Of a stretch of DNA of 64,000 bases, positions 54,799 to 63,857 are shown one piece after another. The stretch covers positions 744,001-808,000 of the forward strand of contig NZ_VWWO01000002.1 of the NCBI RefSeq assembly GCF_011752935.1. The letters run 5' to 3'. Position 1 is the stretch's first letter; each line of letters starts with the position of its first letter. Position numbers and translations under genes: made by a program. This stretch comes from Chitinophaga sp. Cy-1792. Its GTDB lineage: Bacteria > Bacteroidota > Bacteroidia > Chitinophagales > Chitinophagaceae. The notes under the pieces are model-generated. The model ran no database searches. It was not told the origin of the DNA and saw only the letters and a program-made list of their open reading frames with translations.

Positions 54799-55783
54799 TG
54801 ATGTGATATTCTCTGCAACGAATTTCGTTGCAAATAAAATACAGCAACCGGCTGTCATCCTGCTGTACCACAGGGTTACAGACCTTGCCGCCGATCCGCA
54901 GGACCTGGCAGTGAGTCCGGCAAATTTTGATGCACAGCTGCAACACCTCAAGGCAGCGTACAATGTTCTGGATGCAGATCAGTTTCTCTATCATGTTAAA
55001 GAGAAAAAGAAATTCCCGGAAAGGTCCGTATTTATTACGTTTGATGATGGCTACGCAGATAACTACCTGGAAGCAACGCCATTACTGGAAAAACATGCAG
55101 CACCCGCCTTGTTTTACATTACCACTTCCAAACTCAATACCACACTGGAACAATGGTGGGATGACCTGGAAAGGGTTTTGCTGACCGGAAGATCACTGCC
55201 GGCGAACTTAAATATTACCATCAATGGTGGTGCCCATCAGTTCAATACGGCATCTTCCCAACATATAACCGATACTTACTACGCTTTACAAGGTATCCTG
55301 CGATTCTGTGCACCGGATGTAATAGATCATGCCATGCAGGACCTGTACACCTGGGCGCAATGCGGTCCGGAAGGCAGGCCCACTCACCGCATGATGACAT
55401 TCGATGAGCTGAAAGCCATGGCGAAAAATCCGTATGTACATATTGGTTGTCATACGCACCGGCACCCGGCAGTTGGCATGCTTCCTTTTCAGCAGCAGCT
55501 GGAAGAGATCGGCCAGAGCAAGGAAATCCTGGAGACATTATTACAGCAGCCAATGAAGCATTTTTCCTATCCATTCGGCAGCAGGAAGTTTCTCGGTACT
55601 AAAAGGTATTACAATGCCGACAGTATCAGGGCCTGCAAGGAGCTTGGACTGGAAATGGTATGTGCCAATTACTATGGTCAGGTGCATTCCTGGAGCAATC
55701 CATATGCGCTGCCAAGGATATTGGTAAGGGATTGGTCGCTGGATGTTTTCAAAACCAACATGGAACGCTTTTTTAAAATGTAA
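54785..55783 (+). CDS. polysaccharide deacetylase (NodB homology, CE4)
   Basis: This 332-residue protein has the carbohydrate esterase 4 motifs: TFDDGY with Asp87 and Asp88 (base and metal ligand) and the metal-binding GCHTHRHP near residue 222. It probably removes N-acetyl groups from a cell-surface glycan or its lipid-linked precursor. The ATG at 54785 (MGKLSDVIF) is chosen; an earlier in-frame ATG at 54734 would overlap the methyltransferase by 65 bases. Confidence 0.87.
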   Translation: MGKLSDVIFSATNFVANKIQQPAVILLYHRVTDLAADPQDLAVSPANFDAQLQHLKAAYNVLDADQFLYHVKEKKKFPERSVFITFDDGYADNYLEATPLLEKHAAPALFYITTSKLNTTLEQWWDDLERVLLTGRSLPANLNITINGGAHQFNTASSQHITDTYYALQGILRFCAPDVIDHAMQDLYTWAQCGPEGRPTHRMMTFDELKAMAKNPYVHIGCHTHRHPAVGMLPFQQQLEEIGQSKEILETLLQQPMKHFSYPFGSRKFLGTKRYYNADSIRACKELGLEMVCANYYGQVHSWSNPYALPRILVRDWSLDVFKTNMERFFKM

Positions 55784-55786
55784 CCG

Positions 55787-57028
55787 GTGAAAGTACTCTA
55801 TATAAACAGGTATGAAAATAGTGGCGGTGCAGCCATAGCAGGGCAAAGGATTGCCACTGCACTGGAACGTTACTATCATACCGACAACCATTTTATTGCA
55901 GGCACCCATCAAACCAATGCAGCCAATGTAACGGTTACGCGGAAAGGGCCTGTCATTAATTTTATAGAGAGAGGATGGAATGTTGCCAGTAACCTGATGG
56001 GGATGCAATACCTCTGGTTTCCATTTTCATCAGCGGTAATAATGGATACGGTAAAGCAGTTCAAGCCGGATATTATCAGTTTGCATAACATCCATGGTGG
56101 ATACTTTGATGCAGCATTGCTGCCAAAGTTATCCGCATACGCGCCTATTGTATGGACGCTGCATGATATGTGGGCCATTACCGCCAATGCGGCGCATACC
56201 TTTGGTGATACTTCCTGGCAGGAAGGATTGCCAGCCGAAGATGAGTACAAGCGTTCTCCATCTACAGGCATTGATACCGGGGTTTATCTTATCAATAGAA
56301 AAAAACGGCTGTATGCGGCCAGCGATCTTTACATTGTATCACCGGCGCAATGGTTGTACAATATGACGAAAGTGAGTCCTTTGCTAAAGGATAAACCGCA
56401 ATATCATATACCGAATCCGTTGGATACGGATATATATACACCTAAAGATAAACAGGCTTCCAGGGCTGCTTTGGGCCTGACAGAAAATATTCCGGCTATC
56501 AGCTTTGTGTCTGAAAGGCTCTTCAACAGCGAGTTTAAGGGAGGCAAGGAATTATTGCAGGTGTTATCATTGCTCGATGAACAGCTTACCAGCGACGTTT
56601 ACCTGCTGATGATTGGCCGTGATACATTACCTGTAACCTATAAACATCTGAAACCCGTGTATACCGGCTATGTGCAAGGTATGGAACGAATGATGCAGTG
56701 CTATGGTGCCAGCGATATTTTCATTTATCCAACCAAGGCAGATACATTACCCAATGTACTGATCGAAGCCGGCAGCTGTGCCACTACCTGTGTTACCTTT
56801 GATGTGGGCGGATGCGCGGAGATCGTGAAAGACGGGCATACCGGCTATGTGGTAGCACCGGGCGACTATCAGCAATTTGCGCAGCGGGTGCTGGGGTTAT
56901 TGCAAGACAATAACAGCAACCGGCAGTTTGGTGAAAATGCAAGAAATTATATCATTCAACATTTCGGGATGAAAACCGTAGCGGAACAGTATTACAAAGT
57001 ATTTTCCGACGTACGGCGACATCCATAA
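55787..57028 (+). CDS. glycosyltransferase family 4
   Basis: This 413-residue GT-B enzyme starts at GTG (KVLYINRYENSGGAAIAGQRI). It carries the GT4 donor-site pattern in the C-terminal half (YGASDIFIYPTKADTLPNVLIEAGSC, then GGCAEIVKDGHTGYVV), a retaining mechanism by family. It begins three bases after the deacetylase stop, so it is part of the same transcript. The sugar is unknown. Confidence 0.87.
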   Translation: MKVLYINRYENSGGAAIAGQRIATALERYYHTDNHFIAGTHQTNAANVTVTRKGPVINFIERGWNVASNLMGMQYLWFPFSSAVIMDTVKQFKPDIISLHNIHGGYFDAALLPKLSAYAPIVWTLHDMWAITANAAHTFGDTSWQEGLPAEDEYKRSPSTGIDTGVYLINRKKRLYAASDLYIVSPAQWLYNMTKVSPLLKDKPQYHIPNPLDTDIYTPKDKQASRAALGLTENIPAISFVSERLFNSEFKGGKELLQVLSLLDEQLTSDVYLLMIGRDTLPVTYKHLKPVYTGYVQGMERMMQCYGASDIFIYPTKADTLPNVLIEAGSCATTCVTFDVGGCAEIVKDGHTGYVVAPGDYQQFAQRVLGLLQDNNSNRQFGENARNYIIQHFGMKTVAEQYYKVFSDVRRHP

Positions 57029-57041
57029 AATATTAAATGCA

Positions 57042-57800
57042 GTGTCTGTAAGTAAATCAAATCCTGTAATCAGTATCATCACTGTCTGCTACAATGCGGA
57101 AAAGTTTATCGAAAAGACGATAGAAAGTGTGCTGGCGCAGTCTTATCCGCATATTGAACACATCATTGTGGATGGCGCTTCAAAGGATGGGACTATGAAT
57201 ATTGTGAACCGGTACCGTTCGCAGATTGCTACGGTGATCTCTGAGAAGGACAAAGGGCTGTATGATGCGATGAACAAGGGTTTGCGGGCTGCTACAGGAG
57301 ACTATGTCTATTTTTTAAATGCAGACGATCTGCTGCATGATAAAGACGTATTGAAAAATACTTTTGCTACCTGCCCGGATGCCGATACCTATTATGGCGA
57401 AGCGATGTTTCTTTCTGAAGAAGGGGCTGCGCTGGGGTTACGTTCTGAGCAGACACCGCATAAAGTACCTGAAATCCTTACCTGGAAAAGCTTGCAGCAT
57501 GGCATGGTGGTATCGCACCAGGCTTTTATTGTAAAGCGTTCTATCAGCCCGGAATATGACCTGAACTATAAAGTATGTGCGGACATTGACTGGATGATCA
57601 AGGTTTTACAACGGGCAACTGTTAACTGTAATACGCACCAGGTTATCGCCGGATTCAGGGTAGGCGGTACGAGTAAGCAGCATCAGCGCCTGGCCTGGAA
57701 AGAGCGTTATAAGATCCTGGACCATTATTATGGGAAAGTACCTAATTTCCTGCACCACCTGTACATTGCCGCCAGGTATGTATTTAAAAAGAAGTATTAG
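57042..57800 (+). CDS. glycosyltransferase family 2
   Basis: This 252-residue GT-A enzyme, WcaA/WcaE-like, has ISIITVCYNAEKFIEKTIESV at the N-terminus, the nucleotide-binding IIVDGASKDGT and the metal motif FLNADDLL (about residues 90-97). The start is a GTG at 57042; a nearby ATG at 57037 is in another frame. It is the last plus-strand gene of the cassette, and its stop overlaps the convergent flippase stop by four bases, leaving no room for a terminator between them. Confidence 0.87.
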   Translation: MSVSKSNPVISIITVCYNAEKFIEKTIESVLAQSYPHIEHIIVDGASKDGTMNIVNRYRSQIATVISEKDKGLYDAMNKGLRAATGDYVYFLNADDLLHDKDVLKNTFATCPDADTYYGEAMFLSEEGAALGLRSEQTPHKVPEILTWKSLQHGMVVSHQAFIVKRSISPEYDLNYKVCADIDWMIKVLQRATVNCNTHQVIAGFRVGGTSKQHQRLAWKERYKILDHYYGKVPNFLHHLYIAARYVFKKKY

Positions 57801-59299
57801 CCTTTCTTAAATATCTTCTCAGCGACCATCTTCCACATACCATTGATATCTTCTGATAACTTCAAACCAACAACCGCCGGCACATATAGGGCCACGAATA
57901 CGGTTGTTCTGATAATGGTATCCGCATAGAGGTTCCACATGAACGGCAGTAGCCTGGTAATAAAGATGGCTGCCGCGCCGAGTCCCAGTGCAATCAATGT
58001 TTTATAACTCAGTGGTTGTATACCGAATTTAATATAGATAAAGAGAAAGCGTATCAGGTTGTTCAGTGTAACGCCAATAATGATGGCGTAAGCGGCGCCT
58101 ATCATTCCGAAATTTTTCTGGAAGATGTAGGAGAGACCAATGGAGATAATGACGAAGGTGCTGGAACTGATGAAGTCGAAGCGCCAGAAATTGGATGTTT
58201 GGATAATTATATTGTTGATCCCTGTGACCAGGTCCACCAGTTTTGCGAGGCAAAGGATAAGTATAACCGTTGGTAAAACCTTTTGTTGTTCCGCGTCCAG
58301 GAAATGTCCCAGGAAAAGGACGAGGTTATGGTTACTGCTCCAGATAACGCCAAAGATTCCCAATCCAAGGATGGTAAGTGTAATAGAGCTTTTGGTATAG
58401 AGGGAGCTTATTTTGTCAATATTGCGATCCTTCCATGCCTGTGACAGGATAGGGGTGGCGATGGCGTACATGCTGCGTTGCGGAACTTCTATCAGGCTGG
58501 CAACGTAGGTACCTATGCTGTAGGCGCCGGCATCTCTTAGTCCAAGGAGGCTGGACATGATGAGAATGTCGAAGGTTTTTGCCAGCAGCTGAAATACCAT
58601 GGCAGCGTATACGTACCCGCTGAAGAGGAGGATACGTCCTTTCATCCGCTGGGTAACACGACTGACCTTAGCGACCGTTTTCAGTTCGTTTGTCCGGTAG
58701 ATGACCCACCAGAGCACCACTGCAATGAGTGCATAGGGAATACAGAAAAGCGCCATAAAGGTACTGAAGCTGAAATGGCATACACCGTAGAGAATGACAA
58801 CAACGGTAGTAGCTATACGCAGCAGGTTCTCCTTCAGGAAGTTGGAAGCAATGGTTTTATGTAACCCCCAGGCAAAAGATTCCAGCAGGTTATATATCAG
58901 GATAAAAAACGTAAGCGGATACAGGATGTAGAAATAATCGACAAATAGTGCAGAATTGGTACTATACTTCTTAATTATCAGCCCTTTAAATACAATCGAA
59001 AGAATAACAAACCCCAGGAATCCTATGGCCGCAAAAACGATGGACAAAAACGGGAGGTCATTATTTTTTTTATTCAGGTAATCTTTATAGAAAGGAAAGA
59101 ATTTATTGATGGCAGGTACTGCGCCCAATGAGGCCAGCATGGCCATCAATGTAGCGGCATCTATGATTACGGTGGTCAGACCATATTGTTCGGCATTCAG
59201 AAAACGGGGGAATAATACCAATTTGTTAAATGCGCCGAAGGCAAAACCAATATAGATGAAGATGGATGAATATAAACTCTGTTTTCTTACAATACCCAT
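57797..59299 (-). CDS. polysaccharide/oligosaccharide flippase (Wzx-like, MOP superfamily)
   Basis: This 500-residue inner-membrane protein with about 12-14 helices probably moves lipid-linked oligosaccharides across the membrane. It opens MGIVRKQSLYSSIFIYIGFAFG, typical of Bacteroidota members. The ATG at 59299 is supported by a perfect -7 box at 59327-59334, between it and the alternative ATG at 59347. It is convergent with the glycosyltransferase genes it presumably serves. Confidence 0.88.
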   Translation of the reverse strand: MGIVRKQSLYSSIFIYIGFAFGAFNKLVLFPRFLNAEQYGLTTVIIDAATLMAMLASLGAVPAINKFFPFYKDYLNKKNNDLPFLSIVFAAIGFLGFVILSIVFKGLIIKKYSTNSALFVDYFYILYPLTFFILIYNLLESFAWGLHKTIASNFLKENLLRIATTVVVILYGVCHFSFSTFMALFCIPYALIAVVLWWVIYRTNELKTVAKVSRVTQRMKGRILLFSGYVYAAMVFQLLAKTFDILIMSSLLGLRDAGAYSIGTYVASLIEVPQRSMYAIATPILSQAWKDRNIDKISSLYTKSSITLTILGLGIFGVIWSSNHNLVLFLGHFLDAEQQKVLPTVILILCLAKLVDLVTGINNIIIQTSNFWRFDFISSSTFVIISIGLSYIFQKNFGMIGAAYAIIIGVTLNNLIRFLFIYIKFGIQPLSYKTLIALGLGAAAIFITRLLPFMWNLYADTIIRTTVFVALYVPAVVGLKLSEDINGMWKMVAEKIFKKG

Positions 59300-59326
59300 T
59301 AAAGCCTGATAGTTTGTCGATACCGG

Positions 59327-59334
59327 CAAAGATA
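59327..59334 (-). promoter_or_regulatory. -7 promoter box TATCTTTG for the flippase gene
   Basis: This exact minus-strand match lies 28 bases before the ATG at 59299. It excludes the upstream ATG at 59347 as the start for transcripts from this promoter. Confidence 0.6.
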
Positions 59335-59369
59335 AGTACCCTGTCATGAATTAGACGTAATAAGGGGAT

Positions 59370-59377
59370 TAATTTTG
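59370..59377 (+). promoter_or_regulatory. -7 promoter box TAATTTTG for the 59450 gene
   Basis: This exact TAnnTTTG match lies 73 bases before the ATG at 59450, in the divergent interval shared with the flippase promoter. Confidence 0.5.
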
Positions 59378-59449
59378 TCTTGATGTGGTTTTTTTATTTT
59401 TTCCATTTCATTCATCTTACATTTATATGTAATTTTTTATAATTTAAAT

Positions 59450-60880
59450 ATGAAGAGAGCATCTATCCCTGGGAAATACCTGGCAGCAGTGCTGTTGCCC
59501 GTGTTCTTTACCGCCTGTTCCACATCAGGAGAAAAAGACAACACTGCACCTGAGCCACCGAAGCCGGCACCGGTTTATGAAATTCCTAAAACACATTCCG
59601 ACACAGTTGCCTTCCTTTATTCAAGAACTATGGGGCTGGACAGCACGGCTATCACCTCATTGGGCAGCGGTTCCATGCTGATTGATGGGGATATGACCAT
59701 GGAGCAGGCCACATTGACACAGCTGCTCAATAATTTACCGATAGTAGCAGCGAAAGATTCTACCAAATCGGTGAAGAGTCCATATGTAGTTAACAAATAC
59801 AAAGTTTTCAAAATTGGGGATAATCCGGGGCAGCTGGCAGCGGGAGTAGAAAGTGCTTTATATAAAGCCATCGGTTACTGGAATGGTATCCTGATTCCTA
59901 ACGGCGCGGAGTTTAACTTCATGGTGTATAGTGATCCTGCTCCGAGCGACATTATGTTCTCTACAGGAAATTTTAATCAGGATGTACCTTTCCTGGTGAG
60001 TCTGCCAAATGGGGCAGGCCTTCCGGGATCTTCCATTACCCTGAATATGACGTATATGCAAAAGCATAATGTCAGCAACGATCAACTGGTTGCTGCGATG
60101 GTGCATGCGTTAGGTCACGTATTGGGTTTACAGCATAGCAACCGGAAGAAAGCATCCTATTATGATGCCGGTAATATTGGCGATCTGGAATCTGTGATGA
60201 ATGCTGATTTTCCTAAAACCAGTCATGCTAAATATTTCTCCAAAGGAGATACGGTGATGGTAAAACGCCTGTTCCCTGCGCCTGACTGGGCGGTTCAGGG
60301 TGCCGGTGATGTGAAGGAGCTTGCCGGTATTGAAATAACCAGCGGCGATGCTGCGATGTATTACCGCAAAGATGGCAAAGTAGTAAGAGGTAGCTGGACT
60401 AACGCAGTGGGGCCTGTTACGACTTTCGATATTCGTTCGGACCTGCCAGCCAATACAGTTGTGGATGTTGCCATTTCCGGGGCAAACAGGTATTATACTT
60501 ATTTTAATAATGGGTGGCTGGTAGATGGAGAGATGTATAAGCTGGCAGGTAATCCGCTGAATTACTATTTTCAGGGTAGTCCGGCGCCGGGTCAGTCCAT
60601 ATCCACACTGGTAGGCGTTACCATTAAAAAAGATAATGATGACATTTACTATTTCTACAATGATGGTACCTATTCTGTAGGCAGATCAAATTACTGGTCT
60701 CAGTATTCTTACGGTAATGCCTATACGGTTCCGGCTGGTAAATCGTTTACAGATATAAAAGCAGTAGCGGTGGATGATGCAGGCAGGTTCTATTTCTGGT
60801 ATAAGGATAATACTGTATCCAGAAGTGCTCTTGCGAGCCACAGTAGCCCTGAGGGGCCGCTGGCAGTTAAGGTTAATTAA
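59450..60880 (+). CDS. lipoprotein with inactive-looking matrixin/HEIGH-type domain and propeller-like repeats
   Basis: This 476-residue protein has a lipoprotein signal (FTACSTS, Cys near 23) and a proline-rich linker. The domain at about 110-280 resembles a small zinc metallopeptidase: AAMVHALGHVLGLQHSN gives the zinc ligands His219, His223 and His229 with Gly226, but the catalytic glutamate is Ala220. The GCG codon is one base from GAG. Residues about 285-476 hold three similar segments (LAGIEITSGDAAMYYRKDG; LVGVTIKKDNDDIYYFYNDG; IKAVAVDDAGRFYFWYKDN), as in a beta-propeller. It may bind but not cut peptides, unless the alanine is a sequencing error. Confidence 0.72.
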   Translation: MKRASIPGKYLAAVLLPVFFTACSTSGEKDNTAPEPPKPAPVYEIPKTHSDTVAFLYSRTMGLDSTAITSLGSGSMLIDGDMTMEQATLTQLLNNLPIVAAKDSTKSVKSPYVVNKYKVFKIGDNPGQLAAGVESALYKAIGYWNGILIPNGAEFNFMVYSDPAPSDIMFSTGNFNQDVPFLVSLPNGAGLPGSSITLNMTYMQKHNVSNDQLVAAMVHALGHVLGLQHSNRKKASYYDAGNIGDLESVMNADFPKTSHAKYFSKGDTVMVKRLFPAPDWAVQGAGDVKELAGIEITSGDAAMYYRKDGKVVRGSWTNAVGPVTTFDIRSDLPANTVVDVAISGANRYYTYFNNGWLVDGEMYKLAGNPLNYYFQGSPAPGQSISTLVGVTIKKDNDDIYYFYNDGTYSVGRSNYWSQYSYGNAYTVPAGKSFTDIKAVAVDDAGRFYFWYKDNTVSRSALASHSSPEGPLAVKVN

Positions 60881-60900
60881 TCAGGTTTGCCTGATCGTAT

Positions 60901-60945
60901 AAAAAGCAGAAGGGTCTCTATTTTGTAGAGACCCTTCTGCTTTTT
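60901..60945. terminator. 20-bp perfect hairpin terminator
   Basis: The arms 60901-60920 and 60926-60945 pair perfectly around a 5-base loop, with A/T ends on both sides. It lies between the convergent lipoprotein and YfhO-family genes and can serve both. Confidence 0.85.
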
Positions 60946-60962
60946 ATTGGTTACCTGTGTGA

Positions 60963-63512
60963 TCAGGCTTCTTTCTTTTGATTCCTTTTATCAAATACCG
61001 GCTGCAGGAAGAATCCGGCGATTACCAGTATCAGCATCAGGATAGAGCTTATCGCAGATATTTTAGCACCGGTGAAGAATGTTTTCGGTGCAAACTTCAT
61101 CTCGATTTTATGCTTGCCTGCAGGAATTTTCATACCGCGCAGTGCATAGTTGGTACGGATGATATCTGTTTGTTTACCATCGATAAACGCTTCCCATCCG
61201 GCAGGGTAGTAGATGTCGGAGAATACGGCAAAGCCTTCCTGGCTGTTGTTGGATTCATAGTCCAGGTTGTTGAGGCCGTACTGGGTCAGTTTGATGGTGG
61301 CGTTGGTGTCGGCTACCGGCTGGAATTGCTGGCCGCCGAGTTGAGGGATAAAGCGTTTATCCACTACGGCGCTGTCTTTTACGTCCAGTGTATTGAGTGC
61401 CAGCATTTCGCTGTTGGCATCTGGTGCATAGAGGATACCTTTCACGAACCATGCATTACCATAGTTTTCAGGTGTGCGCTGTGCCACCATCTGACCATTC
61501 TGACCAGGGTAGATCAGGTATTTGGTATTCATCATGGCCAGTATGCGCCAATCCTGTTCGGAAGGTTTGCCGCTGGCGATGTGTTGGTAAACAGGTACCA
61601 GCTGATGGTCGAGCATATCCTGGTAGATCCAGAGTTTAGCAGGACTGTAGCCACCGATATTTTTGTGGAAGTAGCTAGGAGCGGCGTTATCCAGTGGTGC
61701 GGAGAGGTTCCATACACGGAAGTAAGGGTCCGGGTCCTTCTGGATCTGAAGGTCGGCAGCAGTAGGCTGCAGTTCAGACATGAAGGTGGTATCGTCCACA
61801 AAGCTGTCGCTGTTCAGGTATTTTTTATCCTGCTGCCAGAGGTCGATGGTCACCGCCAGTGTTAAGGCTACTGCCAGGATGGTCATGTTGAGTTTACCTT
61901 TCAGGTAAGCCCAGAGCAGTGCGAAGGCGATACCTACGAATACGAGGGAGCGGATGCTATCCCAGAGCATGAGGTCTGCGCGGTCTTTTTCGAGGGCCCT
62001 GATGACAGTTTTTGCGTTTTCAGCGTTGCCGAAAGCCTGGCCGTAGTAGCCCATAATGGTGGCATCGCTGTGGCTGGTGAAGTTCATGTACATGCTACCG
62101 AAAATGCCTACTATCACTATTACACCAGCGGTGATCTGGGTCGACAGTGAAAGGCCTTTCAGCATGGCAGCCTGTTTATTCTCCGGCTTCAGTAATTCAT
62201 CCAGTGCGAGAATTGCCATCACTACAAATGAGAAGGATGGAATAACGAGGGCCATTGCCGGTGCACGGAATTTATTATAAAGCGGCAGATGATAGAAAAG
62301 GAATTCGTTGACTACCATGAAGTGGTTGCCCCATGCGAGGATGAAGCCGATAATAGTGATCGGTACCAGCCACCAGAGGTGCCAGCTGCGTACTATTATT
62401 AATCCCAATACAAAGAGTAGGCAAATGATAGCACCTACGTATACAGGGCCGGAAGTTCCTTTAGGCTGGTCGCCATGGTACATCGGGAAAGGCAGCTGGT
62501 TCATGGCCTGTTCAAGCTGTGCTTCAGGTACACCAATGTTAGTCAGGGCTTTAGCTACATTCGAGTTAGGGCCTGGTTTTGCACTGGAAGCATTACCTGC
62601 ATAGCCAGGAATCAGGAAGGTAAATGATTCAGACAAACCATAGCTCCAGTCGTAGGCATAGTTGATATCCAGACCGGTAGATTTGGTATCTTTTTTACTG
62701 TTGCCGGATTCATCAGGAGAGGCGATAGTCAGTTCAGACTTGCTGCCACGCATGGTGTAGTCCGTATATTCCTTGGTGATCATCAATGCGTTCATGTTGG
62801 GCAGGGTAGCCAGAATAGCGGCTACTGCGAGCACAACAGATGCTTTGAAGAAATCAGGTAATTGTTTTTCCCTGAGGGCGCGTACAAAAGCAGCGATGGC
62901 CAGTACGGCGATGCAGATCAGGGTATAATAGATCACCTGGAGGTGATTGTTATAGATAAAAAGACCGGTAGCGAGTGTTGTGAGTGCGAATCCGCTGATC
63001 AGTTTCCGGTTGTAGGTCAGTAATATACCTGCGAATACGGCCGGCATCAGTGCGATGTCGTACATTTTTGTAACGTGGCCGACATCAATAATAATAACGT
63101 TATAGGTGCAGAAGGCAAATGCTATGGCGCCTAATATCCTGATCCAGTACCTGATATTCAGTACACAGGCGAGCAGGTACATACATGCCATTGCGAGGAA
63201 GAGCATGTTGATAGGGTCTGGCAGGAACAGGCATACAGCGCGGTTTACGATGGCGAGCTTGTTGGCGTTAGGGCCGGTATACACCACATAAGTTGGCATC
63301 CCGCCGAACATGCTGTTAGACCACAGCGGAATGTCGCCGGTACGTTCATAATAATCTTTTGCTTCTTTGGCCATTCCCTGCACGTTCATCATGTCGGACT
63401 GGTTTACTACTTTCCCTTCCATAACGGGGGAGCAGTAAACAGTGGCCAGGATCAGGAAGATACCAATAGCCGCCAAATGTGGAAGTATGGCTTTTAGCCA
63501 GTTTTGCTTCAT
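60963..63512 (-). CDS. YfhO-family membrane protein (probable GT-C glycosyltransferase)
   Basis: This 849-residue protein has about 12-13 membrane helices between residues 10 and 560 plus one near the C-terminus. A soluble domain near the end carries YPAGWEAFIDGKQTDIIRTNYALRGMKIPAGKHKIEMKF, the YfhO signature. YfhO of Bacillus glycosylates lipoteichoic acid from lipid-linked sugars; in Bacteroidota the acceptor is unknown, but the polysaccharide genes nearby fit envelope glycosylation. The first loop contains the acidic NQSDMMNVQG expected near a GT-C active site. The start is an ATG, with a -7 box upstream. Confidence 0.88.
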   Translation of the reverse strand: MKQNWLKAILPHLAAIGIFLILATVYCSPVMEGKVVNQSDMMNVQGMAKEAKDYYERTGDIPLWSNSMFGGMPTYVVYTGPNANKLAIVNRAVCLFLPDPINMLFLAMACMYLLACVLNIRYWIRILGAIAFAFCTYNVIIIDVGHVTKMYDIALMPAVFAGILLTYNRKLISGFALTTLATGLFIYNNHLQVIYYTLICIAVLAIAAFVRALREKQLPDFFKASVVLAVAAILATLPNMNALMITKEYTDYTMRGSKSELTIASPDESGNSKKDTKSTGLDINYAYDWSYGLSESFTFLIPGYAGNASSAKPGPNSNVAKALTNIGVPEAQLEQAMNQLPFPMYHGDQPKGTSGPVYVGAIICLLFVLGLIIVRSWHLWWLVPITIIGFILAWGNHFMVVNEFLFYHLPLYNKFRAPAMALVIPSFSFVVMAILALDELLKPENKQAAMLKGLSLSTQITAGVIVIVGIFGSMYMNFTSHSDATIMGYYGQAFGNAENAKTVIRALEKDRADLMLWDSIRSLVFVGIAFALLWAYLKGKLNMTILAVALTLAVTIDLWQQDKKYLNSDSFVDDTTFMSELQPTAADLQIQKDPDPYFRVWNLSAPLDNAAPSYFHKNIGGYSPAKLWIYQDMLDHQLVPVYQHIASGKPSEQDWRILAMMNTKYLIYPGQNGQMVAQRTPENYGNAWFVKGILYAPDANSEMLALNTLDVKDSAVVDKRFIPQLGGQQFQPVADTNATIKLTQYGLNNLDYESNNSQEGFAVFSDIYYPAGWEAFIDGKQTDIIRTNYALRGMKIPAGKHKIEMKFAPKTFFTGAKISAISSILMLILVIAGFFLQPVFDKRNQKKEA

Positions 63513-63541
63513 CGGATATTTCAGATTTAGTTTTAAAGAAA

Positions 63542-63549
63542 CAAAAATA
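63542..63549 (-). promoter_or_regulatory. -7 promoter box TATTTTTG for the YfhO-family gene
   Basis: This exact minus-strand TAnnTTTG match lies 30 bases before the ATG at 63512. The region is very AT-rich, so a chance match is more likely than elsewhere. Confidence 0.4.
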
Positions 63550-63574
63550 ACTGTAATTTATCCGAAATTTCAAT

Positions 63575-63856
63575 ATGGGCTGGATTCGTTTTCTGTTAAA
63601 ATTTGTGTTTATCTGCAATGTGTGCTTTATTATCGGCGAAATACTACGTATTATATCTTATAATCATGCCCTTGATGCCGTTGTAAATCATATACTGATA
63701 TTGGGAGTAGGAATTGCGATGCCCGTCAATTTATTACTGAGTATAATCGTTGCTGTTTTATTACTGATAAGAAAAATAACGTGGCAATCATTACCACCTT
63801 GGGTATATTTGCTTAATCTGTTAATTCTAATAGTTCAACTAATAGTAACCTTCTAA
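63575..63856 (+). CDS. small membrane protein of unknown function
   Basis: This 93-residue hydrophobic protein has three predicted membrane segments (about 5-25, 37-65 and 73-92). No family is recognised. Only one base separates its stop from the next ATG, so it is probably translationally coupled to the putative queuosine-precursor transporter downstream. Confidence 0.6.
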   Translation: MGWIRFLLKFVFICNVCFIIGEILRIISYNHALDAVVNHILILGVGIAMPVNLLLSIIVAVLLLIRKITWQSLPPWVYLLNLLILIVQLIVTF

Positions 63857-63857
63857 A

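Noticed and set aside
60978..61865. 295-codon open frame antisense to the YfhO-family gene
   Set aside because: It lies inside the well-supported YfhO gene and shows no recognisable motif, signal or promoter.
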